From Adiantum capillus-veneris (lineage: Eukaryota > Streptophyta > Polypodiopsida > Polypodiales > Pteridaceae): a stretch of DNA of 64,000 nt. A program made the position numbers and the translations under genes. The DNA lies in assembly GCA_014529385.2 (NCBI GenBank), contig CM043967.1, positions 84,514,278-84,578,277 of the forward strand, given 5' to 3'. This document shows positions 49,542 through 59,566 of the stretch, piece by piece. Within the stretch, counting starts at the first letter, position 1. Each line of letters begins with the position of its first letter. The notes beneath the pieces are model-generated. The model searched no databases and was not told the origin of the DNA. It saw only the letters and a program-made list of their open reading frames with translations.

Positions 49542-50247
49542 TGTCATGGATGCTTGAGAGTCAGTCGCTGCCTGCATCATCGCCTACATCATCGCTAGAA
49601 GGCTCTAGAAGAATCTAGAAGGATCTAGAAGATTCTAGAAGTTCTAAAAGTATCAAGGAGATTCTAGAAGTTTCTAGAAGCATAGAGAAGATTCCGGAAG
49701 AATCTAGAAGTTTCTGGAAAGCTCTAGAAAGTTGAAGAAGGATCTAGAAGGTTCTAGAAGAACTAGAAGGATCAAGAAGTTTCTAGAAGCTTGGAGAAGA
49801 TTCCGGAAGAATCTAGAAGTTTCTGGAAAGCTCTAGAAAGTTGAAGAAGGATCCAGAAGGTTCTAGAAGAACTAGAAGGATCAAGAAGGTTCTAGAAGAT
49901 TCTAACCTCCTCAAGAAGAACCTAGAAAGTCCTAACCTCCTCAACTAACCTCCTCAAGCACTAGTATAAATAGGAGTTTTGGGCCACAAGCCCCTCAGTC
50001 TTGCCAACACCAGGTGTGAGGCTCCTATGAGGAAATCCCTCTTCTAGTTCTTGTCTTATGTTCAAGCCTTGTCCTTGCAATCAAGCTTTGTCTTGTACTC
50101 AAGTCATGTAATCCAAGTCTTGTATCTAGCTCTCTTAATAAAGTACTAAGTCTTATAATCAAAATTAAGCTTATCATCAAGTCCAAGTTCTTGTACATTG
50201 TGAGCGCCTCCTCTTGCTCTCTTCTAGCTCTATACGCGCTCATAACA
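49542..50247 (+). mobile_element. 3' LTR of the deleted chromovirus
   Basis: It is 706 bp. Two ~109-bp tandem units of GAA/TTC-rich sequence start at about 49672 and 49781. TATAAATAG lies at 49965-49973, followed by a pyrimidine-rich R/U5. The array matches the truncated 5' LTR. Confidence 0.88.
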
Positions 50248-50480
50248 CACACAACATGACCATCAAATTTCAGTCAGAACCCATCAAGAGAATTTTTACA
50301 GTGCATAGACCTATTTTTCCTATTTTTGATAATTTTCACTTATTATTTTTAAGTGACTTTTGTTGGGAACTAGGTAGGGCAAATTAGCCAAGGAAATATA
50401 TAAGCAAACCTAGCGCTAGCACTTTCTGGCAGAAGAGGCAGCAGGAGCACTTGCTCAACAGGCAACTTCTCAGCAGGACC

Positions 50481-50862
50481 TAGTGTGACATAAAAACGCG
50501 TTTCGGCCCTATGAAACCCCGAAACGCAGAAACGTTTCCGCGAAACGGACGAAACGAGTTGGCTTTTTTTTTTGGCCCCCTTTTGACCAGTTGACCTTAA
50601 ACCACCCATTTGGGGATTTTTAAAGCCAAGCCGCTTCACAAAATCGATACCTTGTTTACTCGTGACTCAAGTCTCACATCCATATTTTGGTATTTCACAT
50701 GTTTTGGGAGGTAAATTTATATATATATTCAATGTATAATTATAGGTACATACATGTAAAACGAAACATGTGTTTCGCTTTCTTTGAGTCCTGAAACGAA
50801 ACGTTTCAGAAACCTCGAAACCCCAAAACGCACGAAACCCCGAAACGTTTCATGTCACACTG
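50481..50862. mobile_element. hAT-like MITE in the 3' LTR
   Basis: 382 bp with ends TAGTGTGACAT and ATGTCACACTG (inverted, first base mismatched), and an 8-bp target duplication GCAGGACC at 50473-50480 and 50863-50870. Its ends are dense in CGAAACG/CGTTTCG motifs, as in the MITE at 48340, although the terminal repeats differ. Confidence 0.9.
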
Positions 50863-51480
50863 GCAGGACCCCCAAGATGCCCTAGCGTTTTTGGATCAAG
50901 ACTAGCCCTCGCGTTTTTGTACAGCAGATCAGCCCTAACGTTAGCAGATTCCACAACAGACAGTTTTCAGCCCTAGCGTTTTTGCATCAGCATGGTGTTT
51001 TGCAAATTCACAACGACGGAACACCAAGAAGCACCAGCGTTTTTAGTTTTCAGCAGTCAGACATTGCAATAGAAGTCCCAAACCTCACAGATCTCACCTT
51101 CCCGTAGCAGATCCTCGCTGCATGGTCAGATCGAGCGCCGTTTGCAATTTCAGCCCAGAAAACACAGATTTCAGCATCTACATTTTCAGCGCTCGTCATT
51201 GCATCGTCGCCATAGACATCGTCACCGACATAGAGTCAGAATTCAGCAGATAAAGATTTGCAGATTTCAACCCTTAGCATTTTCAGATTTCAGCCCGTCT
51301 CGTCGTCGTCCTCATCGTCGGCAAGTCCAAAGCATTGTAGAGATTTGTGCAATCAATAGTAGACCGCTCTCGCCATAGAGAGTGGGGCCTTCGGAGGAGG
51401 GTTTGACATAGTTCGGAGCACTCATCTTGAGCAAAGTTCAACATTCGCTTCCGCTACACCTTACAGAGGAAGACTTCTGT

Positions 51481-52475
51481 GCTTACGTGTTTCAACCAGT
51501 AGACGACCAAGGAGTGTTGTTGATTTTCAACATGGAGTTGGGATGAGATCTGGGTTGCGTTTTAAGGACCAGAAGGTGATTCAAGTGCAGATTTATGGAG
51601 TTTGCATGGTCTTCTCAAGTGGATGTGTTGCTAGAGATGGTTAAAAGTGGTCTTATCCCTTGTACTTGTTCTCCTAGGAAGGTGATGAGTTCTGTCCTAT
51701 GCAGCCATATGTGGCCTCTTGGTGTCAGGTGGAGTGGCTACTTTGCCAGAGGTGGTGATGCGATGTGGGATCTTGGAGGAGCCAGACATCTAGTCCCGGT
51801 TTTCCACATAGCCCCTTGTTACCCTTGGATGGTGGTCACGGATTCTTGTTCAAAAAGGAGGATCATTGTGTTACATATGATGAAATGGAACAACTAGATT
51901 GATGATACTGGCTCAAAGGTATTGCGACTAGCTTTTGACACGTGCTTTATAGCCAGAGGAGGTCAACACCTCTTCCACAGATAGCATATCTGGATACATA
52001 AGCAGGTTTTCTACTCACAAAAGGATGATATTTCTAGTACTCTTGAAAGATCCAACAAGGAGGTGATAGGGGTATATTCTAATGGATTGCCTGAAGAAGT
52101 CAAATTCAGATTGGTAGTCTGGTAATGAGGCTTCGGTTGCATACGTTCCCACTCTTGTACACTTGGTTGACCTACCCTCATCTTCATCAGGGACTCACAA
52201 AGACTTGCGGATGGATTGTACTCTTGTCAGATTTCTTTCTTAGCGACATGCTCAAGCGGTGGCTCCTACTTCCTTGGCGCAACCTAGAGTATCTATTCAA
52301 ACTTCGGAGGATTGTGACAAATGAGTCAAAGGTTGTACATCTTTGTGCCAAGCTGGAGATCCCACTGAGGGGCCTAAACCCTAGCAGAAGAAGAAGAAGA
52401 AAAAAGACTAACCAACTTACTGAAGCCGGCCGAGTGGTCTAAAGGATAGAAGGGGTCAAAATCCTAACCCAACCC
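51481..52475 (+). other. Continuation of the relic element split by the 45-51 kb insertion
   Basis: A 100-codon open stretch at 51595-51897 and others are present, but no domain is recognised. A short tRNA-Leu-like GGCCGAGTGGTCTAAAGG lies at 52427. Confidence 0.3.
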
Positions 52476-53190
52476 AACTTACAAGAACTGGCGGAGGGGC
52501 CTAAAAAACACAAACTCGACTGATGATGTGGCATGCTGTCACAAGACGGGCACCACGTGCCAATAGAAAAGAGCAGACTGAACAAACTTTTAACACTTCA
52601 ATAACAACTAAACTGAAAGAGAGAGATGACACGCGACACGGAGTGGTGGAATTCCACCCCAGAGAGTATTGGCCCCAAACCTTGGCGCCCCTTTCGGTAT
52701 TTCTTTATATTGCATCAACCCAGTACAAGCCGATACTCCGGACTTTGCACCTTCTCTAGGAAGCATGCCAAAGAATGAGCCCTAACCTCATATTTAAAGG
52801 CCGTTGGCCTAAAAAGCACTTTACAGTAAAAAGCCTTCAAACTTAAAAGCATTTGGTCCAAAAGCAAAGCCAAAAAGCTGCCAGCGTAAATCACGGAAAT
52901 CCGTACATCTTGCCACGTCATCAGCCAACGCAAAACACGGAAATCCCTACACCCTACCACATCATCATGTCAGCGCAATTTTTGGAATTCTGCCACGTCA
53001 TCAGTTCTTGTGTGTGTACGCAGGTCCTGCTTTATTTTAATCCTTTGTCCCTTGGGAGCCCATCGAACGGGGTCCCCATAAGTTGGTAGGACGACTTCTG
53101 TTAGTTGTTCTTCTTAGGGTTTAGGCCCCTCGGCCGGCATCTGTAAGTTGGCTCCATTCTTTAGGCTTTAACACGTCAACAGTTTGTTAC
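52476..53190 (-). mobile_element. Possible LTR of a minus-strand gypsy (Tekay/Del-like) element
   Basis: The minus strand at about 53190-53230 reads GCGGACGATTCTC then AAGAAGGGGAGA, close to the Tekay/Del phrase that precedes the 3' LTR. Inverted ACTTAC...GGGGCCTAAA blocks lie near both ends (52480-52510 and 53115-53150), and a 42-bp tandem repeat (CACGGAAATCC) at about 52892-52977. The boundaries are not certain. Confidence 0.4.
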
Positions 53191-53191
53191 G

Positions 53192-53203
53192 TCTCCCCTT
53201 CTT
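53192..53203 (-). promoter_or_regulatory. Possible polypurine tract
   Basis: The minus strand reads AAGAAGGGGAGA upstream of the possible LTR. Confidence 0.45.
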
Positions 53204-54294
53204 GAAAGAGAATCGTCCGCGATTACAGCATATCTGCAAAACAACTTAAGTTAGCTCAAAAATTTCCGGAGGTCATTTCGAGGGACAATCAATTTGCTCT
53301 TTTTATTAAGGAGTTAGCTTCTCCTTTCTGCTCTTTTGATCAAGGAGTTAGCTTCTCCTTTCGGCTGTTTTGATCCAAGGAGTTAGCTTCTCCTTTCGTC
53401 CAGATCGGAACTCTTGATATTCCGACGTAGTAAAATTAACCATCACACCCAGACCGTATTGATCTTCCACGGGTGTCTTGATGCACTAAAAAATTACATA
53501 CCTAGGCAATCTCATCCAATTAGGAATATTCAGTAGCTGGCACATCACAATGCAACACAAATGCTTACATATGCATATTACAAGACATAGAAACATAAAG
53601 CCGTTGTTGAACACTCCTCCCGCATAACCTAACAAGGTCCAGGCCGGGAGATATTCAACGACTCCCTCATCACTCCTCCCGCATAACCTAAAAAGGTCCG
53701 GGCTGGGAGATATAGAGGCCTTTTACAACCAAACACCCCCTAGACCACAGCCTGCGTCCTTTGGAGGTGCTGAGAGTAACCACTGCTCAGACTTCTTAAT
53801 ACTCCTCCCGCATAACCATCCAAGTCCGAGCCGGGAGTCACAACAACAATACTCCTCCCGTAAATAACCACAAGGGTCCGGGCCATGAGTAGACAACACT
53901 TTTCAATCATTCAATACTCACCCCGCAAATAACCACAAGGGTCCGCGCCATGAGTATGAACAAGCATTCTCAAACATAATTTCTCACTACTCCACCTGGA
54001 AGTAAAATCACCAATCATTGAAACCAGTATTAAAACCAGAGTCGAACAATTCAAATCGACACCAAGAGAGGTTCAAAAGAGATACCATCCATTTCAAACA
54101 CATTCCAAACGGGATCACCAAACAAGTTCTCAAACAGATTTCAAACTTAAAAAGCAATCTCGACATCAATCGAGTTCGAAAAGTCGACTGACTTTCCATC
54201 CTGAAACCTGCACCAAAAAATTTAGGTTAGGTTCATTCCATAGGGTCATAGCCGAGCACAACATGGTCCATTAGCTCTTGGACAAACAGTTATA
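53204..54294. repeat. Non-coding region with two families of short repeats
   Basis: AAGGAGTTAGCTTCTCCTTT occurs three times at 53309, 53342 and 53377; each unit is itself an inverted repeat. A CTCCTCCCGCATAACC ... GGTCCGGGCC(G)GGAG unit occurs five times, with decay, between 53613 and 53960. Confidence 0.75.
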
Positions 54295-54647
54295 TACCTT
54301 CATAAGTTCAGAATAGTCTGAACTCACGAATTATAAGAGGAAATAAAGCACTCATAAAACTATAAAAGCAAGGGACCAAGAAAAGAAAAGAAAAACAAAA
54401 ACAAACAAACAAAACAAACTAAATCACTTTGTTTACTACGAAACAAAACTAGATAAAACAAAACATTATTAACTTAAAAATGTTTATAGAAAAGATATGT
54501 GTAAAATAAGTTGACGCAACTTACTTGGCTTAAAACAAGTACTCAACTTTAAGCAAAAAAGGATAAGACATCTTCAAAACTTAATCCTAAAAATCAAACT
54601 TCACACAACAACTTCTAACGGAACACATTCTTAAGTCCTCAGGTAAG

Positions 54648-54950
54648 CTAAATACGAAATCGAAAAATGAATACTACTACAAACCTACGAAGAGCAAAGA
54701 ACCAAACTTGACAATATGTGATCTCAACTTCGCTGCTTGTCCAAACAGGAAGAATAAGATTATCACCTTTATCATGCATAGCTTGGACAACAGCTATGAC
54801 ATCCCTACTCACATCGTTAGTGCCCAGGAGTAGGTGCAGGTTTATATAGAGGTCATTCATGCTTTGAACGTACTCTACAAAACCAACAAGCTGAGTTTCT
54901 ATCACCCTCCGGAGGTGATGGGCATACTCAGCCATGATAAAGGCTATCAA
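54648..54950 (-). CDS. Small 3' ORF of Penelope-like copy A, unknown
   Basis: 100 codons (MIAFIMAEYAHHLRRVIE...). The same ORF is open in copy B at 59264-59566 with only a few changes. No family recognised. It follows the RT thumb by a stop-containing gap of about 30 bp, so it may be the remnant C-terminus of the polyprotein in another frame. Confidence 0.45.
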   Translation of the reverse strand: MIAFIMAEYAHHLRRVIETQLVGFVEYVQSMNDLYINLHLLLGTNDVSRDVIAVVQAMHDKGDNLILPVWTSSEVEITYCQVWFFALRRFVVVFIFRFRI

Positions 54951-54982
54951 TTTGTCAAGCTATAGTAAAAATACTAGAAGCG

Positions 54983-55443
54983 CTAAAGATCAAAACAACA
55001 ACATAAGGTGTTATTAAGCCAAACAATAAGTGGGCTTTTTAGCTCCCCACTTCTATTGAATTTACTACTAATTATCTTGAACATTCCAAAGGAAGAAACA
55101 TTAAAAATAAACTTACTACGATGCAAAAATGAACGAACGTTTTTCATGATTCTTTTGAATGAGTATCCTTTTTCAACTAGTAAAGAAATAAGATGGCAAG
55201 ATTTAACAACAAAAGCAGATTTACTAGAACAAAGACGAGAAAATCTAAATAGTTGAGAGCAAATGACACCGTACTTAGCTAAAAGAGAAATGTTCGAAGA
55301 AATGTGAGGCATACGGATGATTTTTAGATTGGCATATTCTGGTTCAAGGCGCTTATCATAGATATCTACTTCTAATCCCAAGGGAGTCTGAAAAATCTTA
55401 AGGTCTAAAAAGGCACAACAATCACTATTTGTGGTACAGTTAA
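54983..55443 (-). pseudogene. Penelope-like RT thumb region, copy A
   Basis: It reads FLDLKIFQTPLGLEVDIYDK, then MPHISSNISLLAKYGVICSQ, LFRFSRLCSS and LVEKGYSFKRI. These match the region after the catalytic core in Penelope-like RTs (KYGVI.SQL.RF...C and KGYS). A frameshift lies between this and the core at about 55446. Confidence 0.75.
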
Positions 55444-55445
55444 GT

Positions 55446-57083
55446 TCACAAAACCTCCTTGGGATAAATTCCTCCGCCTACAGAACTCGAATTCAAGTAC
55501 ATAAAATCTTGAAAAGAAGAAACGTCGGGGACAAAAAGATCATCTACAAAGCGTCTTACATTGCATAACTTGTGCAAAAATATTGGGCAAGTGTTAGCGA
55601 GGACAAGACGCTCCATAAAATCAAACTCATAAGTAAAAAGATAGAAATTAGCAAGAAAAACAACACAATTGGTGCCCATAGGGATACCAATTGTTTGCTT
55701 GAAAAGAGAGTCGCCGATGGTTATATATAAATTGTCCAAAAGAAAATCTAACCAAGATATGATGTCAATGTCATCTACAATCCTGGTGAATCTCTTTCTT
55801 CCTTTGTCTACATCTACATTCTTACTTTTCAGCCATAAGAAGTCAAAGGTCAAGGCTCACTTATCTACTAGCAATGCCTTGTACCTATCCTTCTCAAGCT
55901 TGTACGCAAAAACTTTTGAAATAAGAGACTTGACTCTAAATTTAAGGTCCTCCAAATTTAGCTTCGTGTATAGCGTTGTAAAGTCAAAAGTTTGGAGACA
56001 TAAAGGAGAAGCTTTCTCCTTAAGGCTTCTTGAAGAGTTCAAAAACTTTAAAACAAGAATCACATCTATTGAATCATTTAAAATCCAACTTGAATCGGTA
56101 GGTACGTCTGCTTCCTTTAGCATATTTTTCCACAATTCATTTACGCTAGGTAAAATGGCTTTGAAACAATAACTAAGCCATTTGGAAACCTCAGTCAAAG
56201 AGGTGTTACAAGAAGCAGCTATAAATCTAGGCTTTATAGGGTTCTTGTGGAACTTCCAAACGGTATATAAAAAAGGTAATTTAGGTTGGCACTTGAAACC
56301 AAAAGACTTACAAAAGTCTTGATGTTTCAAGATAACCTCTTGCATTGAAAGATCACAATCAATGTAAATCTGAGAGTTTACTTCACCTAACCAGCATTCT
56401 AAATAGAACGTTTTGCACGTAACAACGAAGTTATTAGAGCACTTATCTACATAAGAGATTACAAAATCACGATGAAATTTCCTAAGAGCATCACGATCAG
56501 AAGAAGATATGCTATTCCTTCCTGAAGAAACGTTCCGTAAGCAAGATGCTAATTTCAAAGAAGCTTTCTTGAGGACTACAGACTTCCAATGGGTAAAAAT
56601 ACCTTGAACTCCTAAAGACTCCTCAAACTTTACAACAAAACTAGAAATTCCTTTTTCTATGGCTTTGAGAAGGCAAGAGGCGTTTGAGGAAGGGAGCCTA
56701 TATTTAGTACCTCTTGAGAAAAGGTCTTTCAAGGAATCCGAAGGAAGGATAGAACAATCGGCAGGAACTACATGACCCAAAGCTCCATTTACGTAAGAAG
56801 AAAAGGCAGTTTTACTACAAGGGCAATCAATACTTGAGATTGCTAGCCTTTCTTGCTTTTTAAGATTACGTCCTATATCACTATAGTTGAAAGCTTTTTG
56901 TCCTAAAGTTTTCACATATTTGAAAGCTACGACAGGATGGTTCCATACCTTTCTCACACAAGAAGGGAGAGCATCCAAAGCTTCTTGAGATCTCAAAATA
57001 GAGCTTAATCCAATCTTGTCTAAGTCACGGGAGGTAAAGATAGTTATCAACAAATCTTTCTTTCCAACCAAGGGATTTTTCAT
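55446..57083 (-). pseudogene. Penelope-like reverse transcriptase core with CxC motif, copy A; one in-frame TGA
   Basis: The first frame is 408 codons from 57083. CxC (SIDCPCSK) sits at residues 87-89, followed by GALGHVVPADCSILP and GTKYRLP. PFLYTVWKFHKNPIKPRFIA is the RT finger motif, and motif A is LQTFDFTTLYTKL. An in-frame TGA at 55857-55859 interrupts after LLVDK. The same frame continues from 55856 with motif B QTIGIPMGTN and motif C RRFVDDLF (catalytic DD kept). The reading frame is lost near 55446. Everything upstream and downstream of the TGA is well preserved. Copy B has the identical TGA. Confidence 0.88.
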
Positions 57084-57084
57084 A

Positions 57085-57396
57085 CTAGGACCATTTGGAC
57101 TTCAAAAATTTGCCTAACAGTACTCGAAGTTGAGTACTATGAGACTCTCTTAGCTCCAAATCTTCATAAGAGTAGTTCTCAAGGGTATACAAGAGCTTAA
57201 ATAGGATCCTTATATTATACCTTTCAAATAATTTATAAGCAAAAGAAACCAATTCCATGGCTCTAGATAGGTAAATCAATCTCCGTTTGAAATCTCTATT
57301 GGCAAAAATTCTAAGGTTTGAAGGGTCATCACTCTCAATTCTAGAGATTGAAGCCCTAGGGAGACCTTGTACTCTACATAGTGTTGTGCAAAACAA
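57085..57396 (-). pseudogene. Linker between endonuclease and RT, copy A
   Basis: A 100-codon helical segment (FANRDFKRRLIYLSRAMELV, LFERYNIRILFKLLYTLEN) in a third frame, ending in TAG at 57085. Frameshifts connect it to both neighbours. Confidence 0.6.
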
Positions 57397-58201
57397 TTGG
57401 ATTGATTTCAGGGATAGAAGGCGGATCTGAACAAGAACCTTTAGGAATCCAAGTTCTTTTAAACTGACTTGAAGGGAGAACTAACTCGGGTTTGGGATGC
57501 CTTCGCCAAAGCATAGCTTTCTTATGGTAAATTATCTTATTTTTACGTAAAGAAGACTTTCCTTCCAAGTTGAAACCTTTAGGGAAAAAAGTATGCAAAG
57601 TTCTCATCCAAAACAACTCTCGAGGCCATGCTGATTTATAGAACTCTTTAGAGTTTCTAAAATTACCCTCTATGTGCTCAATGGGAAAACAACGGAAAGA
57701 CTCAAAGCCATGTTTTGCTATTGCCGCATACAAGGGTTTCACACTTTCACGTACGGTGCTCTTACTTTGAACTTTTCTCGCTTCTGTTACATGTTCCTGA
57801 AAACGAACAAAAGCTGTTTGAAAAGTTTGGCCAACATACATCATAGAACTATCGTGGATACTATAAATAACATAAATAACTTGAGAGGTATGAACCGGAC
57901 TTAGAGGACGATTTACCCCAAGATGTTTTTTCCTTAAACACCTCAAACGATTGAGGGCTTTTATGGAAGAACTTGCGTAATGAGTACTAACTAAGACATT
58001 CTTAAAAGAAGCCCAACGAATAGGACCATCACCAAAAACATGCAAATTCTTCAAATTAGACTTAGCTAAAAACTTAAATCTTTCTTGATACAGATTAAGA
58101 CTACTTCTAGCTACCGAAAAGAAAGAAGGGTCGAAAAGACGTACCTGAGAGTCATCAACATTGCTCGTTGAAGCTGAAGAAGAAGTAAAAGTGTTTTTCA
58201 T
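57374..58201 (-). CDS. GIY-YIG endonuclease domain, N-terminal, copy A
   Basis: 275 codons from an ATG at 58201. The GIY-like strand is VIYVIYSI (residues 108-115) and the YIG-like strand MYVGQT (121-126). The catalytic Arg/His are in FVRFQEH (R133, H137), followed by AIAKHGFESF (161-169), and the Glu/Asn in WPRELFWMRTLHTFFPKGFN (E195, N211). All positions expected of an active GIY-YIG nuclease are present. Only one Cys (C88) and two His (H93, H104) are seen upstream, so the usual CCHH finger is incomplete. The enzyme would nick target DNA to prime reverse transcription. Confidence 0.85.
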   Translation of the reverse strand: MKNTFTSSSASTSNVDDSQVRLFDPSFFSVARSSLNLYQERFKFLAKSNLKNLHVFGDGPIRWASFKNVLVSTHYASSSIKALNRLRCLRKKHLGVNRPLSPVHTSQVIYVIYSIHDSSMMYVGQTFQTAFVRFQEHVTEARKVQSKSTVRESVKPLYAAIAKHGFESFRCFPIEHIEGNFRNSKEFYKSAWPRELFWMRTLHTFFPKGFNLEGKSSLRKNKIIYHKKAMLWRRHPKPELVLPSSQFKRTWIPKGSCSDPPSIPEINPIVLHNTM

Positions 58202-58560
58202 TTTTGTAGTAAGGTCAGTGTTTCATATCAACGCCCGCCTCAAGGCTAAAGATCCTAAGGCTAGATTGGTGCTAGCCACACCCCTCATTTGTATAGCAGG
58301 GCTGCTGCCAAGCAGTGAGGTCCTCAAATAAGGTTGCTTGCTACACTCAAAAGATCATCGACAATAGCGTGCAATCGAGTGCCCGTGATCCCTTGCTAGA
58401 ATCACTACTCAACCTCTCCTCTCACAAGAGATATTTCATGAAACCACACAAGAAACCCTTGATCCAAGGGACCCAAATTAAGATGTTATTTTTATTTTTT
58501 AAGAGTTTTAAGAGAAAAGAATTATTTATTAAAAACATGCAATCTACAAAGTTAGATTTA

Positions 58561-58756
58561 TAACTTTCTCACAGCAACCACCACAAAAAAACACACACAC
58601 ACACACACACAATCAAAAGCAAAAAACAACAAATACATAAATCAAAACAAATTAAAAAATAAAAGACATGACACTCAAACAAACCAAAAATCAAGACGAA
58701 AAGAAGCTCTACACAATAAATCAAGATACAACCAAAATTACAAAAAGACCCGGTTC

Positions 58757-58829
<73 letters not shown>

Positions 58830-58925
58830 AATAAAAGTAACACACATAAAATCACATCGACACATGAGTATAAGATCGGTAGCTATTGGGGTAAGATTTG
58901 CATGTCCGTAAGATGACTGAAAAAT
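58561..58925. repeat. Microsatellite-rich junction between the two Penelope-like copies
   Basis: (AC)n at 58580-58610, (TTA)n at 58757-58786 and (AT)n at 58788-58827. 58828-58925 has no counterpart next to copy A's 3' end. Confidence 0.85.
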
Positions 58926-59263
58926 ATATCTTCATAAGTTAAGAATAGTTTGAACTCACGAATTATAATAGGGAATAAAGCACTCATAAAACTATAAAAG
59001 CAAGGGACCAAGAAAAGAAAAGAAAAACAAAAACAAACTAAATCACTTTGTTTGCTACGAAACAAAACTAGATAAAACAAAACATTATTAACTTAAAAAT
59101 GTTTATAGAAAAAGTATGTGTAAAATAAGTTGACGCAACTTACTTGGCTTAAAACAAGTACTCAACTTTAAGCAAAAAAGGATAAGACATCTTCAAAACT
59201 TAATCCTAAAAATCAAACTTCAAACAACTTCTAACGGAACACATTCTTAAGTCCTCAGGTAAG

Positions 59264-59566
59264 CTAAATACGAAATCGAAAAATGAATACTACTACAAAC
59301 CTACGAAGAGCAAAGAACCAAACTTGACAATATGTGATCTCAACTTCGCTGCTTGTCCAAACAGGAAGAATAAGATTATCACCTTTATCATGCATAGCTT
59401 GGATAACAGCTATAACATCCCTACTCACATCGTCAGTGCCTAAGAGTAGGTGTAGGTTTATATACAGGTCATTCATGCTTTGAACGTACTCTACAAAACC
59501 AACGAGCTGAGTTTCTATCACCCTCCGGAGGTGATAAACATACTCAGCCATGATAAAGACTAGCAA
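59264..59566 (-). CDS. Small 3' ORF of Penelope-like copy B, unknown
   Basis: Counterpart of 54648-54950, open over the same 100 codons, with changes only in the first few residues and near LLLGTDD. Confidence 0.45.
   Translation of the reverse strand: MLVFIMAEYVYHLRRVIETQLVGFVEYVQSMNDLYINLHLLLGTDDVSRDVIAVIQAMHDKGDNLILPVWTSSEVEITYCQVWFFALRRFVVVFIFRFRI

Larger units (their letters stand above)
48329..50247 (+). mobile_element. Internally deleted chromovirus with CACAC target duplication
   Basis: The 5' LTR starts at 48329 (TGTCATGGATGC) and the 3' LTR spans 49542-50247. CACAC occurs at 48324-48328 and 50248-50252. The 5' LTR breaks off at 49127, about 30 bp after its TATA box, and is fused in frame to the integrase tail; everything from the LTR's R region through most of pol is missing. 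A polypurine tract precedes the 3' LTR. The LTRs are rich in GAA/TTC repeats (see findings). Confidence 0.9.
48168..51475 (+). mobile_element. 3' LTR of the 45-51 kb element, interrupted twice
   Basis: LTR segments are 48168-48328, 50253-50480 and 50871-51475. They are separated by the chromovirus at 48329-50247 and the MITE at 50481-50862. Once those insertions are discounted the segments align end to end with the 5' LTR, apart from a few small deletions near 51360-51420. Confidence 0.9.
45054..51480 (+). mobile_element. LTR retrotransposon with GAGGA target duplication and nested insertions
   Basis: The 5' LTR is 45059-46275 (1217 bp) and the 3' LTR 48168-51475, lengthened by two insertions. 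Both start TGTCACGTGCAC and end CCTTACA. The target duplication GAGGA is at 45054-45058 and 51476-51480. A primer site (46276) and polypurine tract (48156) are in place. The 1.9-kb interior codes for a coiled-coil gag-like protein and an unidentified ORF but no pol, so it cannot move on its own. A related copy lies at the right edge of the window on the minus strand. Confidence 0.92.
54295..58560 (-). mobile_element. Penelope-like element copy A, N-terminal GIY-YIG type
   Basis: The minus-strand order is GIY-YIG endonuclease (58201-57374), linker, CxC motif, reverse transcriptase, thumb, a small 3' ORF and an AT-rich 3' region ending near 54295, where similarity to copy B stops. The 5' end upstream of 58201 is not defined. 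Canonical Penelope elements have the endonuclease after the RT. The endonuclease-first order with a CxC linker is that of the Naiad/Chlamys clade. The full CCHH zinc motif of most Penelope endonucleases is not visible, which points to Chlamys. The coding sequence has one in-frame stop and about three frameshifts. Confidence 0.88.

Noticed and set aside
48340-50862. CRISPR-like array in the GAAACG-rich segments
   Set aside because: Repeats are short, irregular and inverted within elements bounded by terminal inverted repeats. The genome is eukaryotic.
52425-52445. tRNA-Leu gene
   Set aside because: Only the D-arm-like GGCCGAGTGGTCTAAAGG is present; there is no anticodon arm or box B at the right distance.
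55857-55859. Selenocysteine codon in the RT
   Set aside because: Kept only as a question: one TGA, no visible SECIS-like element identified, and land plants are not known to use selenocysteine.
58200-58560. Hammerhead ribozyme in the Penelope-like 5' region
   Set aside because: I looked for CTGATGA and GAAA cores on the element strand and found none. N-terminal-endonuclease types are reported to lack them.
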